From assembly GCF_000227295.1 (NCBI RefSeq), contig NZ_JH165054.1:2371577-2435576 (forward strand): DNA of 64,000 bases, written 5' to 3'. Position numbers and translations under genes: made by a program. The stretch is from Cutibacterium avidum ATCC 25577. Lineage in GTDB: Bacteria > Actinomycetota > Actinomycetes > Propionibacteriales > Propionibacteriaceae. A model generated the notes under the pieces. That model did no database searches. It saw nothing but the letters and a program-made list of their open reading frames with translations, and was not told where the DNA came from. Below are positions 26,575 to 36,678 of the stretch, piece after piece (the stretch's first letter is position 1; each line of letters opens with the position of its first letter).

Positions 26575-26612
26575 GACGGGGTCCGGTGTGGAATTCCACA
26601 CCGGACCCCGTC
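26575..26612. terminator. Terminator between sucB and lipB
   Basis: Perfect inverted repeat gacggggtccggtgtggaa / ttccacaccggaccccgtc with its centre at an EcoRI-like gaattc. It lies 13 bases after the sucB stop and ends 26 bases before the lipB start, so lipB may be read by leakage or by its own promoter. Confidence 0.75.
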
Positions 26613-26638
26613 GCGTGTCCGGACTACCATGGGTCAGC

Positions 26639-27487
26639 GTGACAGACGCCCAGAATCACTCCTGCGATCGCGACGACGCCCAGGCGACCCCACAGCCCAC
26701 CACACCCCAGGTCGTTGCCGGGGTGGCCCCGAAGGGATGGGTGGACCATCCCGCTGGCTTGGAATTCGAATATCTGGGCATCGCGGACAACCCCCCGGTA
26801 CGCACCGAGTACAACGAGTGCTGGGCCCACCAGCGTGAGGTCCACGCCGAGGTCTCCAGCCATCAGCGTCCCAGCACGGTCATCTACGTCGAGCACGACC
26901 CCGTCTACACCGCCGGGCGACGGACCCGTCCGGAAGCCTACCCCTTCGATGGCACCCCTGTCGTCCCGGTGGATCGTGGCGGTGAGATCACCTGGCACGG
27001 TCCGGGACAGCTGGTCGGATACCCCATCGTCTTCCTGCAGCGCGGCATCGGTGTCGTGGACTACGTGCGTCGCGTCGAGGAATCGGTCATCCGCCTCGTC
27101 GCCGAGTACGGGTTGAAGGCCGGTCGCGTCCCCGGACGCACCGGAGTCTGGTTCCCCTCCGACGGCGTCGGACCGGAGCGCAAGGTCTGCGCCATCGGTA
27201 TCCGGGTCTCTCGTCAGACGGCGATGCACGGATTCGCCCTCAACATCGACCCCGACACCGCAGGGTTCGACAACATCATCCCCTGTGGTATCTCCGATGC
27301 TGACGTCACCAGCATGGGACGCGAGCTGCGACGCCTGCATGGCCCCGACGCCGAGGTGCCGTCCATGCTGGAGGTGGCGGACAGGCTCGAGCCCATCCTC
27401 ACCGAGATGATGTCCTTTCAGCCCTACGAGATGAGCCCGGACATCCCGCGTCGGGGGCACCCGGCGTTCCTCCACCCGATGTCGTGA
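26639..27487 (+). CDS. lipB: Lipoyl(octanoyl) transferase
   Basis: Moves octanoyl from acyl carrier protein to lipoyl-domain lysines, the first step of lipoate assembly. The 282-aa product has GRRTRPEAYPF, the RGGEITWHGPGQLVGYPI signature, the catalytic Lys in ERKVCAIGIRVSR and the catalytic Cys in NIIPCGISDADVTSM. About 40 unconserved residues precede the core. The start is GTG 26639; internal later starts are possible. The substrate E2 gene lies upstream and lipA downstream, with a copper gene pair between lipB and lipA. Confidence 0.93.
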   Translation: MTDAQNHSCDRDDAQATPQPTTPQVVAGVAPKGWVDHPAGLEFEYLGIADNPPVRTEYNECWAHQREVHAEVSSHQRPSTVIYVEHDPVYTAGRRTRPEAYPFDGTPVVPVDRGGEITWHGPGQLVGYPIVFLQRGIGVVDYVRRVEESVIRLVAEYGLKAGRVPGRTGVWFPSDGVGPERKVCAIGIRVSRQTAMHGFALNIDPDTAGFDNIIPCGISDADVTSMGRELRRLHGPDAEVPSMLEVADRLEPILTEMMSFQPYEMSPDIPRRGHPAFLHPMS

Positions 27488-27542
27488 GTCTGTCCGCCAT
27501 CCCGGCTACAGTTCCCCCTACCCCACCCCAAAGGAGATGTTG

Positions 27543-29480
27543 GTGACGCATCCCACCCGTGCCCGCGCCACTGGACCGCTGCTGGCGGTCACGGGTGTCG
27601 TCATGACCGTCATCGCCGCCGTGACCGGTCGGCTCCGGACCCTGGAGCCTCGTCTGCTGGGTAGGGAAAATCCGGACGTCCTCACCAGCGTCCTCCATGC
27701 CGTCGTCGGGACCCTGTTCTGGACAGCTCTGGTGTGGACCCTGGCCGAACTCATTCGCGCCACCCTCTGCTCTCCCCACCGGGATGTCGTCGATCCCACC
27801 CATACCCGCGGGCGCCGGGCCTGGCTGGCAGCCCAGATGTGGGCGTTGCTGGCCCTGCTCATGATCCCGCTGGAGTCCGCCGACTCCGCCGGTCTGACCT
27901 TCGAACAGACCATCGTCGACCTGCCGACCTACATCACCTCGACCCCTTCTGTGACGGCCTGGCTCGTCGTCGCCGTGCTGGGCCTGGTGGTGGCGCTACT
28001 CGCCCTGCTCGCCACGCATCTTGGTGGCCTCGTCATGGCGACGTTGGTGACGGTTCTAGCTGCCCTGCCAATACCGGTGACCGGAGCCATCTCGGTGGGT
28101 CTCAACCACGACTTCGCCACCGACTCCGGGGCTCTTGCCGCCATCGGTATGACGATTGCAGCGGCGTGCGTTCTCGTCGAGGTCCTCGATGGGCCTGATT
28201 CCGCTGTCACCTGTCGGTTGTCCTGGCTGGAACGCGTCGGGGCCATCATCACCCTTGCCGGCGGAATCGTCGTCACCTGGCAGGGTCAGGCCGGGCATTC
28301 CTGGCTGTCGGACCGATGGGGGGTGGCCCGGGTCGTCCTGTTGATCGCATCAACGGTCTGGGTGATCCTCAGCTGGTTGCCTCAATCTCGGGTACGTGGG
28401 TGGCTTCGTCTCGGGATGGTCACCATCGTCCTGACCGTCCTGGGAGCCAGCAGCCAGCTGGTGCCCCCGCGCTACCTCATCGGGCAGACCCCCGCCGTCA
28501 ACTACCTCGGTTACGAACTGCCACCGGCGCCCAGCACTGGTGTCCTGCTGGCCCCGGGCCGTCCCAACATCGGTTTCTGGACCCTGTCGATCCTGGGAAT
28601 CGCGGGATACCTCTTCGCGGTGAGCATCATCAAGCGCCGCGGCGAAAAATGGTCCGGCGCTCGCATCGGGTCCTGGATCGGGGCATGGGTCGTCGTGATC
28701 TACCTGGCCAGCGTTGGCCTGTGGGAGTACTCCTCGATGCAGTTCAGCTGGCACATGTTGGTCCACATGACCTTCAACATGCTGGTTCCCGCCTTGCTGG
28801 TGCTGGGAGCGCCGGTAACTCTCATGAGGGAGGTCTTCCGTACCGGCGATGGCATCGACGACGGCCTCAACGGCCCCCACGACTGCCTCGTGGCCGCTCT
28901 GGAATGGCGTCCCACCAAGATCCTATTCGGCCCATTCGCAGCATGGATTGTCTTCATCGCCAGCTTCTACGTGGTGTACTTCACCCCGATCTTTGGCTAC
29001 CTGATGCGCTACCACTGGGGACACCAGTGGATGTTGCTGCACTTCCTGATGGCCGGGTTCATGCTCTTCGAGTACGTCATCGGCCTGGACGACCTGCCCG
29101 CCTCCCTGCCTCACATCGGTCGGCTGGGCTTCGTCATCACTGCGATGCCCTTCCACTCCTTCTTCGCCGTCATCACGATGAATGCCCACCAGATCATTGG
29201 CAAGGACTTCTATCAGGCCCTGTCGATCCCGTGGGTGACCAACCTGCGCGACGACCAGAACCTCGGCGGCCAGATCACCTGGGCAACCGGCGAGATTCCG
29301 ATGGCCCTGGTGCTCATCGCCCTGTGCGTGCAGTGGTTCGTCTCCGATCGGCGGGACCAGCGCCGGGTCGACGCCTCCGAGGATGCCAGCCTCGACGAGT
29401 CCCTCGCCGCCTACAATGACATGTTGGCTCGGATGGCTGGCCAGGAGATCAAGCCGCAGGACCCGGAGAACCGGTCATGA
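27543..29480 (+). CDS. CopD-like/CtaG-like copper membrane protein
   Basis: 645-aa polytopic membrane protein. The N-terminal half has about eight membrane segments and a CopD-like layout. The C-terminal half matches the caa3-type CtaG family, with conserved His/Met-rich helices: MQFSWHMLVHMTFNMLVPAL, LMRYHWGHQWMLLHFLMAGF, and AMPFHSFFAVITMNAHQIIG. The family is linked to copper delivery to cytochrome oxidase. The start is GTG 27543, with AAGGAG six bases upstream; the ATG at 27537 falls on that site. The stop overlaps copA by four bases, so copper handling is the shared task, probably for the aa3 oxidase encoded earlier in the window. Confidence 0.85.
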   Translation: MTHPTRARATGPLLAVTGVVMTVIAAVTGRLRTLEPRLLGRENPDVLTSVLHAVVGTLFWTALVWTLAELIRATLCSPHRDVVDPTHTRGRRAWLAAQMWALLALLMIPLESADSAGLTFEQTIVDLPTYITSTPSVTAWLVVAVLGLVVALLALLATHLGGLVMATLVTVLAALPIPVTGAISVGLNHDFATDSGALAAIGMTIAAACVLVEVLDGPDSAVTCRLSWLERVGAIITLAGGIVVTWQGQAGHSWLSDRWGVARVVLLIASTVWVILSWLPQSRVRGWLRLGMVTIVLTVLGASSQLVPPRYLIGQTPAVNYLGYELPPAPSTGVLLAPGRPNIGFWTLSILGIAGYLFAVSIIKRRGEKWSGARIGSWIGAWVVVIYLASVGLWEYSSMQFSWHMLVHMTFNMLVPALLVLGAPVTLMREVFRTGDGIDDGLNGPHDCLVAALEWRPTKILFGPFAAWIVFIASFYVVYFTPIFGYLMRYHWGHQWMLLHFLMAGFMLFEYVIGLDDLPASLPHIGRLGFVITAMPFHSFFAVITMNAHQIIGKDFYQALSIPWVTNLRDDQNLGGQITWATGEIPMALVLIALCVQWFVSDRRDQRRVDASEDASLDESLAAYNDMLARMAGQEIKPQDPENRS

Positions 29481-31720
29481 CCGCGGTGACAACCGATGAG
29501 CAGGATGACGACGAGCCGGTCCTCCATTCCCCGGTCCAGCTCCAGATCGGCGGGATGACGTGCGCGGCGTGCGCCAACACCATCGAGAAGCGCCTGGCCC
29601 GTATTGACGGCGTGCATGCAAGCGTCAACTTCGCCTCCGAGCGAGCGACGGTCACTGGTATCGACGTCGAGGACGCCATCGCGGCCGTCAAGGATGTCGG
29701 CTACACCGCCGCTCCGCTGTCTGACGTCGATCTGGCCGTCGAGGCAGAGCGACGCATCACGATGCTGCGACGCCGTCTCATTGTCGCCGTCCTGCTGACG
29801 TTGCCCCTCATGGACATCGGGTTGGTACTGGCCCTCGAGCCACAGCTGCGCTTCCCCGCCTGGGACCGGCTGCTCGTCGTGCTCTCCCTGCCAGTGGTGT
29901 TCTGGTCGGCGTGGCCCTTTCACAAGGCGACATGGTCAAACCTGCGCCATGGCATGACCTCCATGGACACCCTGGTCTCACTGGGCGTGTTGTCCTCCTT
30001 CGGATGGTCCTTCGTCTCCATCCTCATCGGCGCCCAGGACGAGGAGGGGTACTGGCTGGGCTACGGCATCACCCCTGCTGGCGCCGACACCCTCTACCTC
30101 GACGTCGCTGCCGGGGTGACCTGTTTCCTGCTGGCCGGGCGCTATTTCGAAGCCCGGGCCAAGAGGTCGGCTCGCTCGGTGCTGACGGCCCTGGGCCAGT
30201 TGGCGGCCAGGAATGCGCGCGTGCTGCGCGACGGGGTCGAGACCCTCGTGCCCATCGAGAAGTTGCACAAGAGTGACCTCTTCGTCACCTTGGCTGGTGA
30301 AACCCTCGCCGCCGACGGGAAGATCGTCGAAGGGTCGTCGAGTGTTGACACCTCGATGATGACTGGCGAGCCGATGCCGGTCGACACCACCGTCGGATCA
30401 ACGGTTCTGGGCGGAACGATGAACCTCACCGGACGCATCGTGGCGCGAGCCATCGGCGTGGGAACCCACAGTCAACTCGCCCAGATGGCGGTCATGGCCG
30501 AGGAGGCCCAGGCCCGCAAAGCCAACGTCCAGCGTCTGGTCGACAAGGTCGTCGAGATCTTCGTGCCGGCCGTGCTAGCCGTGGTCGTCCTCACCTTCTT
30601 CGGGTGGTGGATCGCCGGGGCAGGCATCCGTCATGCCTTGTCAGCGGCTCTCTCCGTGCTCGTCATCGCCTGTCCCTGCGCCCTGGGTCTGGCCACCCCC
30701 ACCGCGCTCATGGTCGGGGTGGGACGCGGCGGTCAACTGGGAATCCTCATCAAGGGCCCGGAAGCGCTGGAGGCGTCAGGACGCATCGACACCGTCGTCC
30801 TCGACAAGACCGGTACCGTCACCACCGGCGACATGACCCTGACCGAACGGATCGCCGCCGACGGAGAGGACATCGACCGAGCCCACCGCTACGCCGCCGC
30901 CCTGGATCAGCACTCCACCCACCCGGTGGCCACGGCCATCGTCGCCGCTGTCGAGGGCACGATTCCGGAGTGCCCCAGCCCGCTCACCGTCGCCGGTCGC
31001 GGCTCTGCGGGCGAGGTCGACGGGCACGACGTCATGGTCGGCAATCCCGTCTTCCTCACCGAGGCCGGCATCACCATTCCCGGCGAACTCACCGACGCCG
31101 TCGATCAGGCCGCCAGTACTGGTCGTTCCACCGTCCTCGTCGCGATCGATGGCCGGGCCACGGCAGCACTCGTCATTTCCGACACCGTCAAGCCCGAGGC
31201 TCCTGCGGTCATCGCTCAGCTCAAGGGGATGGGGCTGCGAACCGTCCTCCTCACCGGTGATTCGAAGGCCGCTGCGGACGCCGTCGCCTCCCAACTCGGT
31301 ACCGACGAGGTACTCGCAGACGTCCTGCCCACCGAGAAGGCCAAGATCATCGACGAACTACGGGCCGGGGGACGCGTCGTCGCCATGGTCGGGGACGGCA
31401 TCAACGACGCCGCGGCCCTGGCCAGCTCTGATCTCGGCCTGGCGATGGTCACCGGCACCGACATCGCGATGCGCAGCGCGGACATCATCTGTGTGCGTCA
31501 CCATCTCGGGGTCGTCCCAGACGCCATCGGGCTGTCACGACGCACTCTGCGCACCATCCGTGGCAACCTCGCATGGGCCTTCATCTACAACATCGCAGCT
31601 ATCCCGATCGCAGCCGCCGGGCTCCTCAACCCACTGATATCCGGGCTAGCCATGAGCCTGTCGAGCCTCTTCGTCGTCACCCATTCACTGAGACTTCGCA
31701 ACTTCGGTGCACACAGTTAA
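29477..31720 (+). CDS. copA: Copper-exporting P1B-type ATPase
   Basis: 747-aa heavy-metal P-type ATPase. It has one N-terminal heavy-metal-associated domain with [15 protein letters not shown] and eight membrane segments. The phosphatase motif MTGEPMPVD, the transmembrane metal site [14 protein letters not shown], phosphorylation site [11 protein letters not shown], the HP locus [10 protein letters not shown] and the hinge [12 protein letters not shown] are all present. The CPC motif and the single CxxC domain point to Cu(I) transport. The ATG overlaps the stop of the CtaG-like gene. The 3' end lies only ten bases before the likely lipA start. No copper repressor gene or clear CsoR-type operator was seen nearby. 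Confidence 0.95.
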   Translation: MTAVTTDEQDDDEPVLHSPVQLQIGGMTCAACANTIEKRLARIDGVHASVNFASERATVTGIDVEDAIAAVKDVGYTAAPLSDVDLAVEAERRITMLRRRLIVAVLLTLPLMDIGLVLALEPQLRFPAWDRLLVVLSLPVVFWSAWPFHKATWSNLRHGMTSMDTLVSLGVLSSFGWSFVSILIGAQDEEGYWLGYGITPAGADTLYLDVAAGVTCFLLAGRYFEARAKRSARSVLTALGQLAARNARVLRDGVETLVPIEKLHKSDLFVTLAGETLAADGKIVEGSSSVDTSMMTGEPMPVDTTVGSTVLGGTMNLTGRIVARAIGVGTHSQLAQMAVMAEEAQARKANVQRLVDKVVEIFVPAVLAVVVLTFFGWWIAGAGIRHALSAALSVLVIACPCALGLATPTALMVGVGRGGQLGILIKGPEALEASGRIDTVVLDKTGTVTTGDMTLTERIAADGEDIDRAHRYAAALDQHSTHPVATAIVAAVEGTIPECPSPLTVAGRGSAGEVDGHDVMVGNPVFLTEAGITIPGELTDAVDQAASTGRSTVLVAIDGRATAALVISDTVKPEAPAVIAQLKGMGLRTVLLTGDSKAAADAVASQLGTDEVLADVLPTEKAKIIDELRAGGRVVAMVGDGINDAAALASSDLGLAMVTGTDIAMRSADIICVRHHLGVVPDAIGLSRRTLRTIRGNLAWAFIYNIAAIPIAAAGLLNPLISGLAMSLSSLFVVTHSLRLRNFGAHS

Positions 31721-31730
31721 ACTGACCGAC

Positions 31731-32723
31731 GTGAGTGTCGAAGCAGACGGTAGAAAGCTCCTCCGAGTCGAGGTCAAGAACTCCCAGACCCCCATCGAGG
31801 ACAAACCCCGCTGGATCCGCACCCGGGCCACGATGGGCCCTGAGTACCGTGACATGCGACGCCGCATGATCGACGGTGATCTTCACACGGTGTGCCAGGA
31901 GGCTGGTTGCCCCAACATCTTCGAGTGCTGGGAGGATCGCGAGGCCACCTTCCTCATCGGCGGTGACCACTGCACCCGTCGGTGCGACTTCTGCCAGATC
32001 GAGTCGGCCAAGCCGGAGGACTACGACCGGGACGAACCCCGCCGCGTCGCCGAGTCCGTCAAGCAGATGGGACTGCGCTATGCCACCGTCACCTCGGTCT
32101 GCCGTGACGACCTCGAAGACGAGGGAGCCTGGCTGTGCGCCGAGACCATCCGCCAGATCCACCAGGTGAATCCGGGAGTCGGCGTCGAGATGTTGGCTCA
32201 GGACTTCTCCGGCAAGCAGGATCTCCTCGACGTCGTCTTCGGGGCACGCCCGGAAGTCTTCGGGCACAACCTCGAGACGGTCCCCCGTATCTTCAAGCGC
32301 ATCCGCCCCGGATTCCGCTACGACCGTTCGCTGGCCGTCCTCAACTCGGCCCACGAGGCGGGACTCATCACCAAGTCGAACCTCATACTCGGCATGGGAG
32401 AGACTCGTGAGGAGATCTCGGAGGCCATGCAGGCCCTGCATGACGCCAACACCGACCTGCTGACGATCACCCAGTACCTTCGTCCGAATGCCTACCTGCA
32501 CCCCATCGACCGCTGGGTGACCCCGCAGGAGTTCGATGAGCTGGCCGAGGAGGCCCGCGAGATCGGATTCGTCGGTGTCATGAGTGGCCCGCTGGTGCGC
32601 TCCTCCTACCGCGCCGGACGTCTCTACCGTCAGGCCATGGAGGCTCGCGGGGAGAAGCCGGTCACCATCGTCACCGGGTACCGAGACGGGGAGAAGCCGG
32701 CTCCATTCGCGACCAAGGAATGA
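31731..32723 (+). CDS. lipA: Lipoyl synthase (radical SAM)
   Basis: Inserts two sulfurs into octanoylated lysines on E2 proteins, using two 4Fe-4S clusters. The auxiliary cluster Cys set is [15 protein letters not shown] and the radical SAM set is [14 protein letters not shown]. The conserved RSSYRAG near the C-terminus supplies the Ser ligand. The length is 330 aa from GTG 31731; an upstream GTG at 31707 lies inside copA. The N-terminus [20 protein letters not shown] is typical of actinobacterial LipA. DUF4191 follows, as in many actinobacteria. A short palindrome (tgatcagg/cctgatca) straddles the stop codon. Confidence 0.95.
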   Translation: MSVEADGRKLLRVEVKNSQTPIEDKPRWIRTRATMGPEYRDMRRRMIDGDLHTVCQEAGCPNIFECWEDREATFLIGGDHCTRRCDFCQIESAKPEDYDRDEPRRVAESVKQMGLRYATVTSVCRDDLEDEGAWLCAETIRQIHQVNPGVGVEMLAQDFSGKQDLLDVVFGARPEVFGHNLETVPRIFKRIRPGFRYDRSLAVLNSAHEAGLITKSNLILGMGETREEISEAMQALHDANTDLLTITQYLRPNAYLHPIDRWVTPQEFDELAEEAREIGFVGVMSGPLVRSSYRAGRLYRQAMEARGEKPVTIVTGYRDGEKPAPFATKE

Positions 32724-32868
32724 TCAGGGACACCTGATCAGCTTGACGAGGAGGATTCCAGCGGCGCCCCGAGGTACATACACCGAAACCATGCCAAAGT
32801 AGGGCCACCGTCGCGAAACCGGTAGAATGCCGCGGAGTCCGTCCACTAACCTCGTCGGGAGCGTGTCA

Positions 32869-33639
32869 ATGCCCAAGAGCCAGGCAGCCAAGGAACTCGC
32901 CGCCAAGCAGAAGGCGCAGGCCAAGGCCGAGAAGGAGCGTCGCAAGAACTCCGACAATCCCAAGGACTGGAGCACCGGCAAGCAGCTCGTCGAGACCTTC
33001 AAGCTGACTCGCCAGGTTGATCCCCAGCTCCTCTGGTGGGTCATTGGCGCCTTCGTCCTGGGCGTCGTGGTGTTCACCGTCCTCGGTCTCATCCTGACCG
33101 ATCTGTGGTGGGCATGGCTCATCGTCGGCATCTTTGCCGGTGCTGCTGCCGCCATGTGGGTGTTCCAGTGGCGCGCCAAGCATTCCATGTACGCCCGGTT
33201 CAAGGGCCAGACCGGATCGGCCGAGGTCGCTCTCTCCCTGCTCGACAAGAAGAAGTGGACCTCCACCCCGGCGATTGCCTTCACCCGCCAGCAGGACGTC
33301 GTGCACCGCGCCGTCGGACCGGCCGGAATTGTCCTCATCGGCGAGGGACACGGCAACGGTCTGCGCAATCTGCTGGCCACCGAGACCAAGCGTCATGAGC
33401 AGGTCGCCTATGGCACTCCGGTGACCTCCATCATCATGGGCGACGGCAAGGGTGAGGTTCCGCTGGAGGACCTCGACAAGCACATCAAGAAGCTGCCCAA
33501 GGCTCTCAACACCGCCCAGGTGGACGAGGTCATCAACCGCCTCAAGGCCCTCGACGCGATGCGTCCGAAGGTGCCACTGCCCAAGGGCCCGATGCCCAGC
33601 TCCATGAAGGGCGCCCGCGCCGCCATGCGAGGACGCTGA
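32869..33639 (+). CDS. DUF4191 membrane protein
   Basis: 256-aa conserved actinobacterial protein of unknown function that characteristically follows lipA. It has a Lys/Ala-rich N-terminal helix (AAKELAAKQKAQAKAEKERR), two membrane segments (WWVIGAFVLGVVVFTVLGLI and WAWLIVGIFAGAAAAMWVF) and a cytosolic C-terminal domain with AVGPAGIVLIGEGHG and VPLEDLDKHIKKLPK. The start is ATG 32869, with GGGAG seven bases upstream. The conserved neighbourhood hints at a link with lipoate or cell-envelope physiology, but nothing in the sequence proves it. Confidence 0.87.
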   Translation: MPKSQAAKELAAKQKAQAKAEKERRKNSDNPKDWSTGKQLVETFKLTRQVDPQLLWWVIGAFVLGVVVFTVLGLILTDLWWAWLIVGIFAGAAAAMWVFQWRAKHSMYARFKGQTGSAEVALSLLDKKKWTSTPAIAFTRQQDVVHRAVGPAGIVLIGEGHGNGLRNLLATETKRHEQVAYGTPVTSIIMGDGKGEVPLEDLDKHIKKLPKALNTAQVDEVINRLKALDAMRPKVPLPKGPMPSSMKGARAAMRGR

Positions 33640-33646
33640 GCCTCCG

Positions 33647-35449
33647 TTGGCCGGCACAAACCTCGTCAACGCCGATCGCATCTCGAAGTCCTGGGGCACT
33701 CGGACGGTCCTCTCAGAGGTGTCCCTGGGACTCTTGACGGGAGATGTCATCGGCGTCGTGGGTCGCAACGGGGACGGAAAATCGACCCTCCTGGCCCTTC
33801 TCACGGGCTCGTTGGAGCCCGATTCCGGGGTCGTGACGCGCACCAATGGGGTTTCCATCGGGGTACTCGCCCAGGCCGAGACCCCCAAGGGTGACGAGAC
33901 CGTCCGTGACCTCGTCGTCGGTGGCCGTCCCGATCATGTCTGGGCGGCGGATCGCGAAGCTCGCCCCATCGTCGAGGACATGCTCTCCGACATCGACCTC
34001 GATCGCCCCATGACCGATTTGTCCGGTGGTGAACGGCGACGTGCTGCCTTGGTCTCAATCATGCTGGCAGACCATGACCTGCTCGTCCTCGACGAGCCCA
34101 CCAACCACCTTGACGTGGAGGCCGTCGCTTGGTTGGCAGGCCACCTCCGCCACCTCCAGGAGCGTGGCGTCGCAATGCTCGTCGTCTCCCACGACCGCTG
34201 GTTCCTCGACGAGATCTGCACCGACATCTGGGAGGTTCACGACGCCACCGTCGAGGCTTATGAGGGCGGATACTCCGCCTACACCCTCGCCCGGGTGGAA
34301 CGCGCCCGCATCGCTGCCAGCAACGAGGCCAAGCGTCAGAACCTGGCGCGCAAGGAGTTGGCATGGCTGCGTCGCGGCGCCCCTGCCCGCAGCTCCAAGC
34401 CTCGTTACCGCGTCGAGGCCGCGAACGCCCTCATCACCAATGTCCCCGAGCCCCGCGACAAGTTGGAGTTGGCACGCTTCTCCGCTACCCGTCTGGGCAA
34501 GGACGTGCTCGATCTCAAGGACGTCACCGTCACCGTGACCTCCGACGAGCTGGGTGAGCGCACCCTGCTTGACAAGGTGACATGGTCGATCGGCCCAGGT
34601 GACCGAATCGGTCTGGTCGGCGTCAATGGTGCCGGCAAGACGACCCTGCTCAATCTCTTCGATGGATCCCGGCAGCCCGACTCGGGCCGCGTTAAGCAGG
34701 GAAAGACCCTGCGACTTGCCCATCTGCGTCAGGAGGTTGACGACCTCGACACCACGGTGACGGTGCTGGAGTCAGTCAACGACGTCAAGGCCAGGACGAA
34801 ACTGGCCACCGGCCGGGACGCCTCCGCCGCGGACCTGCTGGAAGGATTCGGATTCACCGGGCAGAAGCTCGTCACCCGTGTCGGCGATCTTTCCGGTGGG
34901 GAGCGTCGTCGTCTGCAGCTGTTGCGCCTCCTCATGGACGAGCCGAACGTGTTGTTGCTAGACGAGCCGACCAACGATCTCGACATCGACACCCTGCGCT
35001 TGCTCGAGGACTACCTCGACTCCTGGCCGGGGACGTTGATCGTCGTCTCGCACGACCGGTGGTTCCTGGAGCGGGTCTGCGACGTGGTGTGGGCCCTCGT
35101 GGGAGACGGCACGGTTGCCCTCCTGCCAGGAGGCATTTCCCAGTACCTGGAGCACCGTCGCAATCGTGAGACCGGTCCGTCGAAGTCGAGTCGAGTGGGC
35201 ACCGAGGGGTCCCGGCAGAAGGTCAACACTGCGGCCCTGCGTCAGGCTCGCAAGGACATGGACCGGATTGACCGCCAGATGGGCAAGGTCCGCGACAAAC
35301 TCGCCTCGTTGCACGAGGAGATGGCTGCCAAGGCCGACGACTACCAGGCCCTCGCCGATTTGCAGATGAAGGCCAATGACCTCGACGAACGGATGTCCGA
35401 CCTCGAGGAGCAATGGCTGGAGGCCGCCGACATCGTGGAGAATTCGTGA
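33647..35449 (+). CDS. ABC-F family ATPase
   Basis: 600-aa soluble protein with two ABC ATPase domains and no membrane segments, the ABC-F layout of ribosome-acting translation or antibiotic-resistance factors. Walker A motifs are GRNGDGKST and GVNGAGKTT; signature motifs are LSGGERRRAAL and LSGGERRRLQL; Walker B stretches are LLVLDEPTNHLDV and LLLDEPTNDLDI. A C-terminal coiled coil (about residues 525-600) is as in Uup. The start is TTG 33647, giving AGTNLVNADRISKSWGTRTV, which matches family N-termini. The first Walker A has Asp where many have Ala/Ser (GRNGDGKS), as in other actinobacterial members. It overlaps the GT87 gene by four bases. Confidence 0.93.
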   Translation: MAGTNLVNADRISKSWGTRTVLSEVSLGLLTGDVIGVVGRNGDGKSTLLALLTGSLEPDSGVVTRTNGVSIGVLAQAETPKGDETVRDLVVGGRPDHVWAADREARPIVEDMLSDIDLDRPMTDLSGGERRRAALVSIMLADHDLLVLDEPTNHLDVEAVAWLAGHLRHLQERGVAMLVVSHDRWFLDEICTDIWEVHDATVEAYEGGYSAYTLARVERARIAASNEAKRQNLARKELAWLRRGAPARSSKPRYRVEAANALITNVPEPRDKLELARFSATRLGKDVLDLKDVTVTVTSDELGERTLLDKVTWSIGPGDRIGLVGVNGAGKTTLLNLFDGSRQPDSGRVKQGKTLRLAHLRQEVDDLDTTVTVLESVNDVKARTKLATGRDASAADLLEGFGFTGQKLVTRVGDLSGGERRRLQLLRLLMDEPNVLLLDEPTNDLDIDTLRLLEDYLDSWPGTLIVVSHDRWFLERVCDVVWALVGDGTVALLPGGISQYLEHRRNRETGPSKSSRVGTEGSRQKVNTAALRQARKDMDRIDRQMGKVRDKLASLHEEMAAKADDYQALADLQMKANDLDERMSDLEEQWLEAADIVENS

Positions 35450-36678
35450 CACTGCAAGACGATGACACCAACGTTTCCCGGCCCCGCAGATCCTTGGCCA
35501 TGCTGTGGCCAACGATTGCTACCCTCGTCATCACGGTCGCGTGGATGCTCATCATTCCCGACCCGATCGACCTCAGGATCTACCGGGACTGCGTGCGAGC
35601 GATGCTGCACGACCCGGAGACGCTGTACACCGCCACCTCGGTCATCGGTCTGGGATTCACCTATCCACCCTTCGCCGCGATCGCCCTCATCCCGCTGACC
35701 CTCCTGCCGTTGCGCGCCGCGACGATCCTTCACCATGCCGTCAGCGCGACTGCTCTCGTCGTCATGATCGACGTGGTGTGGCGCCGCTGCGGACGTCGAC
35801 CTTCGGGCATCCTGACGGCTGTCGTCGCCGTGATCCTGGTGGCCAGCGAACCGATCGGCAAGAGCTTTGCCTGCGGCCAGGTCAATCTTCAGCTGGCTCT
35901 CCTGGTCGTCCTTGACGTCTTCGTTCTTCCCCGAAAGTGGCGCGGTGTCGGCGTTGGTGTAGCCACCGGGTTCAAGCTCACTCCCGGCATCTTCGCACTC
36001 TGGTACCTCGTCACCGGCCAGTTCAAAGCAGCCTTGCGAGCCGCTGGCACCGGAGTGGCAACGATTGCTCTCGGCTTCGCCATCGCACCCACGGCATCGT
36101 GGCAGTACTGGACCCATTACATGATCACCCCGAAGCGGCTGGGCGGGCTCACCTGGGCCGGCAACCAATCCCTCTCGGGGATGTTGTTGCGACTGGGGCT
36201 GGGAGACCTCACGCTGATCTGGCTCGTTCTCGTCGCCGTCTGCTGCCTGTTCGCTGGGATTTCCTCACGTCGGCTGTGGCAGCAGGGCGATGCTGACCAG
36301 GTGTGGTCCCTGCTGTGTGCCGGACTCTGCGGATGTCTGGTGAGCCCGGTGTCATGGTCTCATCACTGGGTGTGGGCACCGCTACTCATCGTCGCAGGGC
36401 TGGCAGACCGACGCCACGGCCGGCACGTTCTCGCCCTGCTCTGGGCCTTCGCCACCCTGACATGGATGGTCTGGTGGTTCCCAGCAGGTAATGACCTAGA
36501 AATTGCTGCGCCGTGGTGGCAGAAAGTCCTCACCGACCCTTACGAGATCCTTGGTATCGGGTCTCTCCTCTCCTTGGCCCGAAACAACCATGCATCCGTC
36601 GCACGACATGAGGCGGGCGGACCGTCTCCGGCCCGCCCCATACCCGTAACGCTCAATCACGCCACCGTGAACAACTGA
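35446..36678 (+). CDS. GT87-family polyprenol-phosphate-dependent mannosyltransferase-like protein
   Basis: 410-aa polytopic membrane glycosyltransferase of family GT87 (DUF2029, related to PimE). It has about ten membrane segments. The first external loop has DPIDLRIYRDCVRAML with the expected catalytic Asp, followed by GLGFTYPPFAAIALIPL. Later HHWVWAPLLIVAGLADRRHG also fits the family. Substrate would be polyprenyl-phosphate-linked mannose or another sugar for envelope lipoglycans, by inference. The start is GTG 35446, overlapping the ABC-F stop. The 3' end overlaps the convergent EIIA gene by 22 bases. Confidence 0.83.
   Translation: MTLQDDDTNVSRPRRSLAMLWPTIATLVITVAWMLIIPDPIDLRIYRDCVRAMLHDPETLYTATSVIGLGFTYPPFAAIALIPLTLLPLRAATILHHAVSATALVVMIDVVWRRCGRRPSGILTAVVAVILVASEPIGKSFACGQVNLQLALLVVLDVFVLPRKWRGVGVGVATGFKLTPGIFALWYLVTGQFKAALRAAGTGVATIALGFAIAPTASWQYWTHYMITPKRLGGLTWAGNQSLSGMLLRLGLGDLTLIWLVLVAVCCLFAGISSRRLWQQGDADQVWSLLCAGLCGCLVSPVSWSHHWVWAPLLIVAGLADRRHGRHVLALLWAFATLTWMVWWFPAGNDLEIAAPWWQKVLTDPYEILGIGSLLSLARNNHASVARHEAGGPSPARPIPVTLNHATVNN
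36612..36637 (-). terminator. Possible terminator of the PTS EIIB-EIIA operon
   Basis: Inverted repeat ggcgggc / gcccgcc inside the last codons of the GT87 gene, 20 bases past the EIIA stop on the minus strand. It has no T-run. Confidence 0.35.

Noticed and set aside
24592-26601. Long minus-strand frame of 669 aa across sucB, Ser/Gly-rich with an internal repeat
   Set aside because: It is the antisense of sucB; its repeat mirrors the duplicated lipoyl domain. No start signal or domain is seen.
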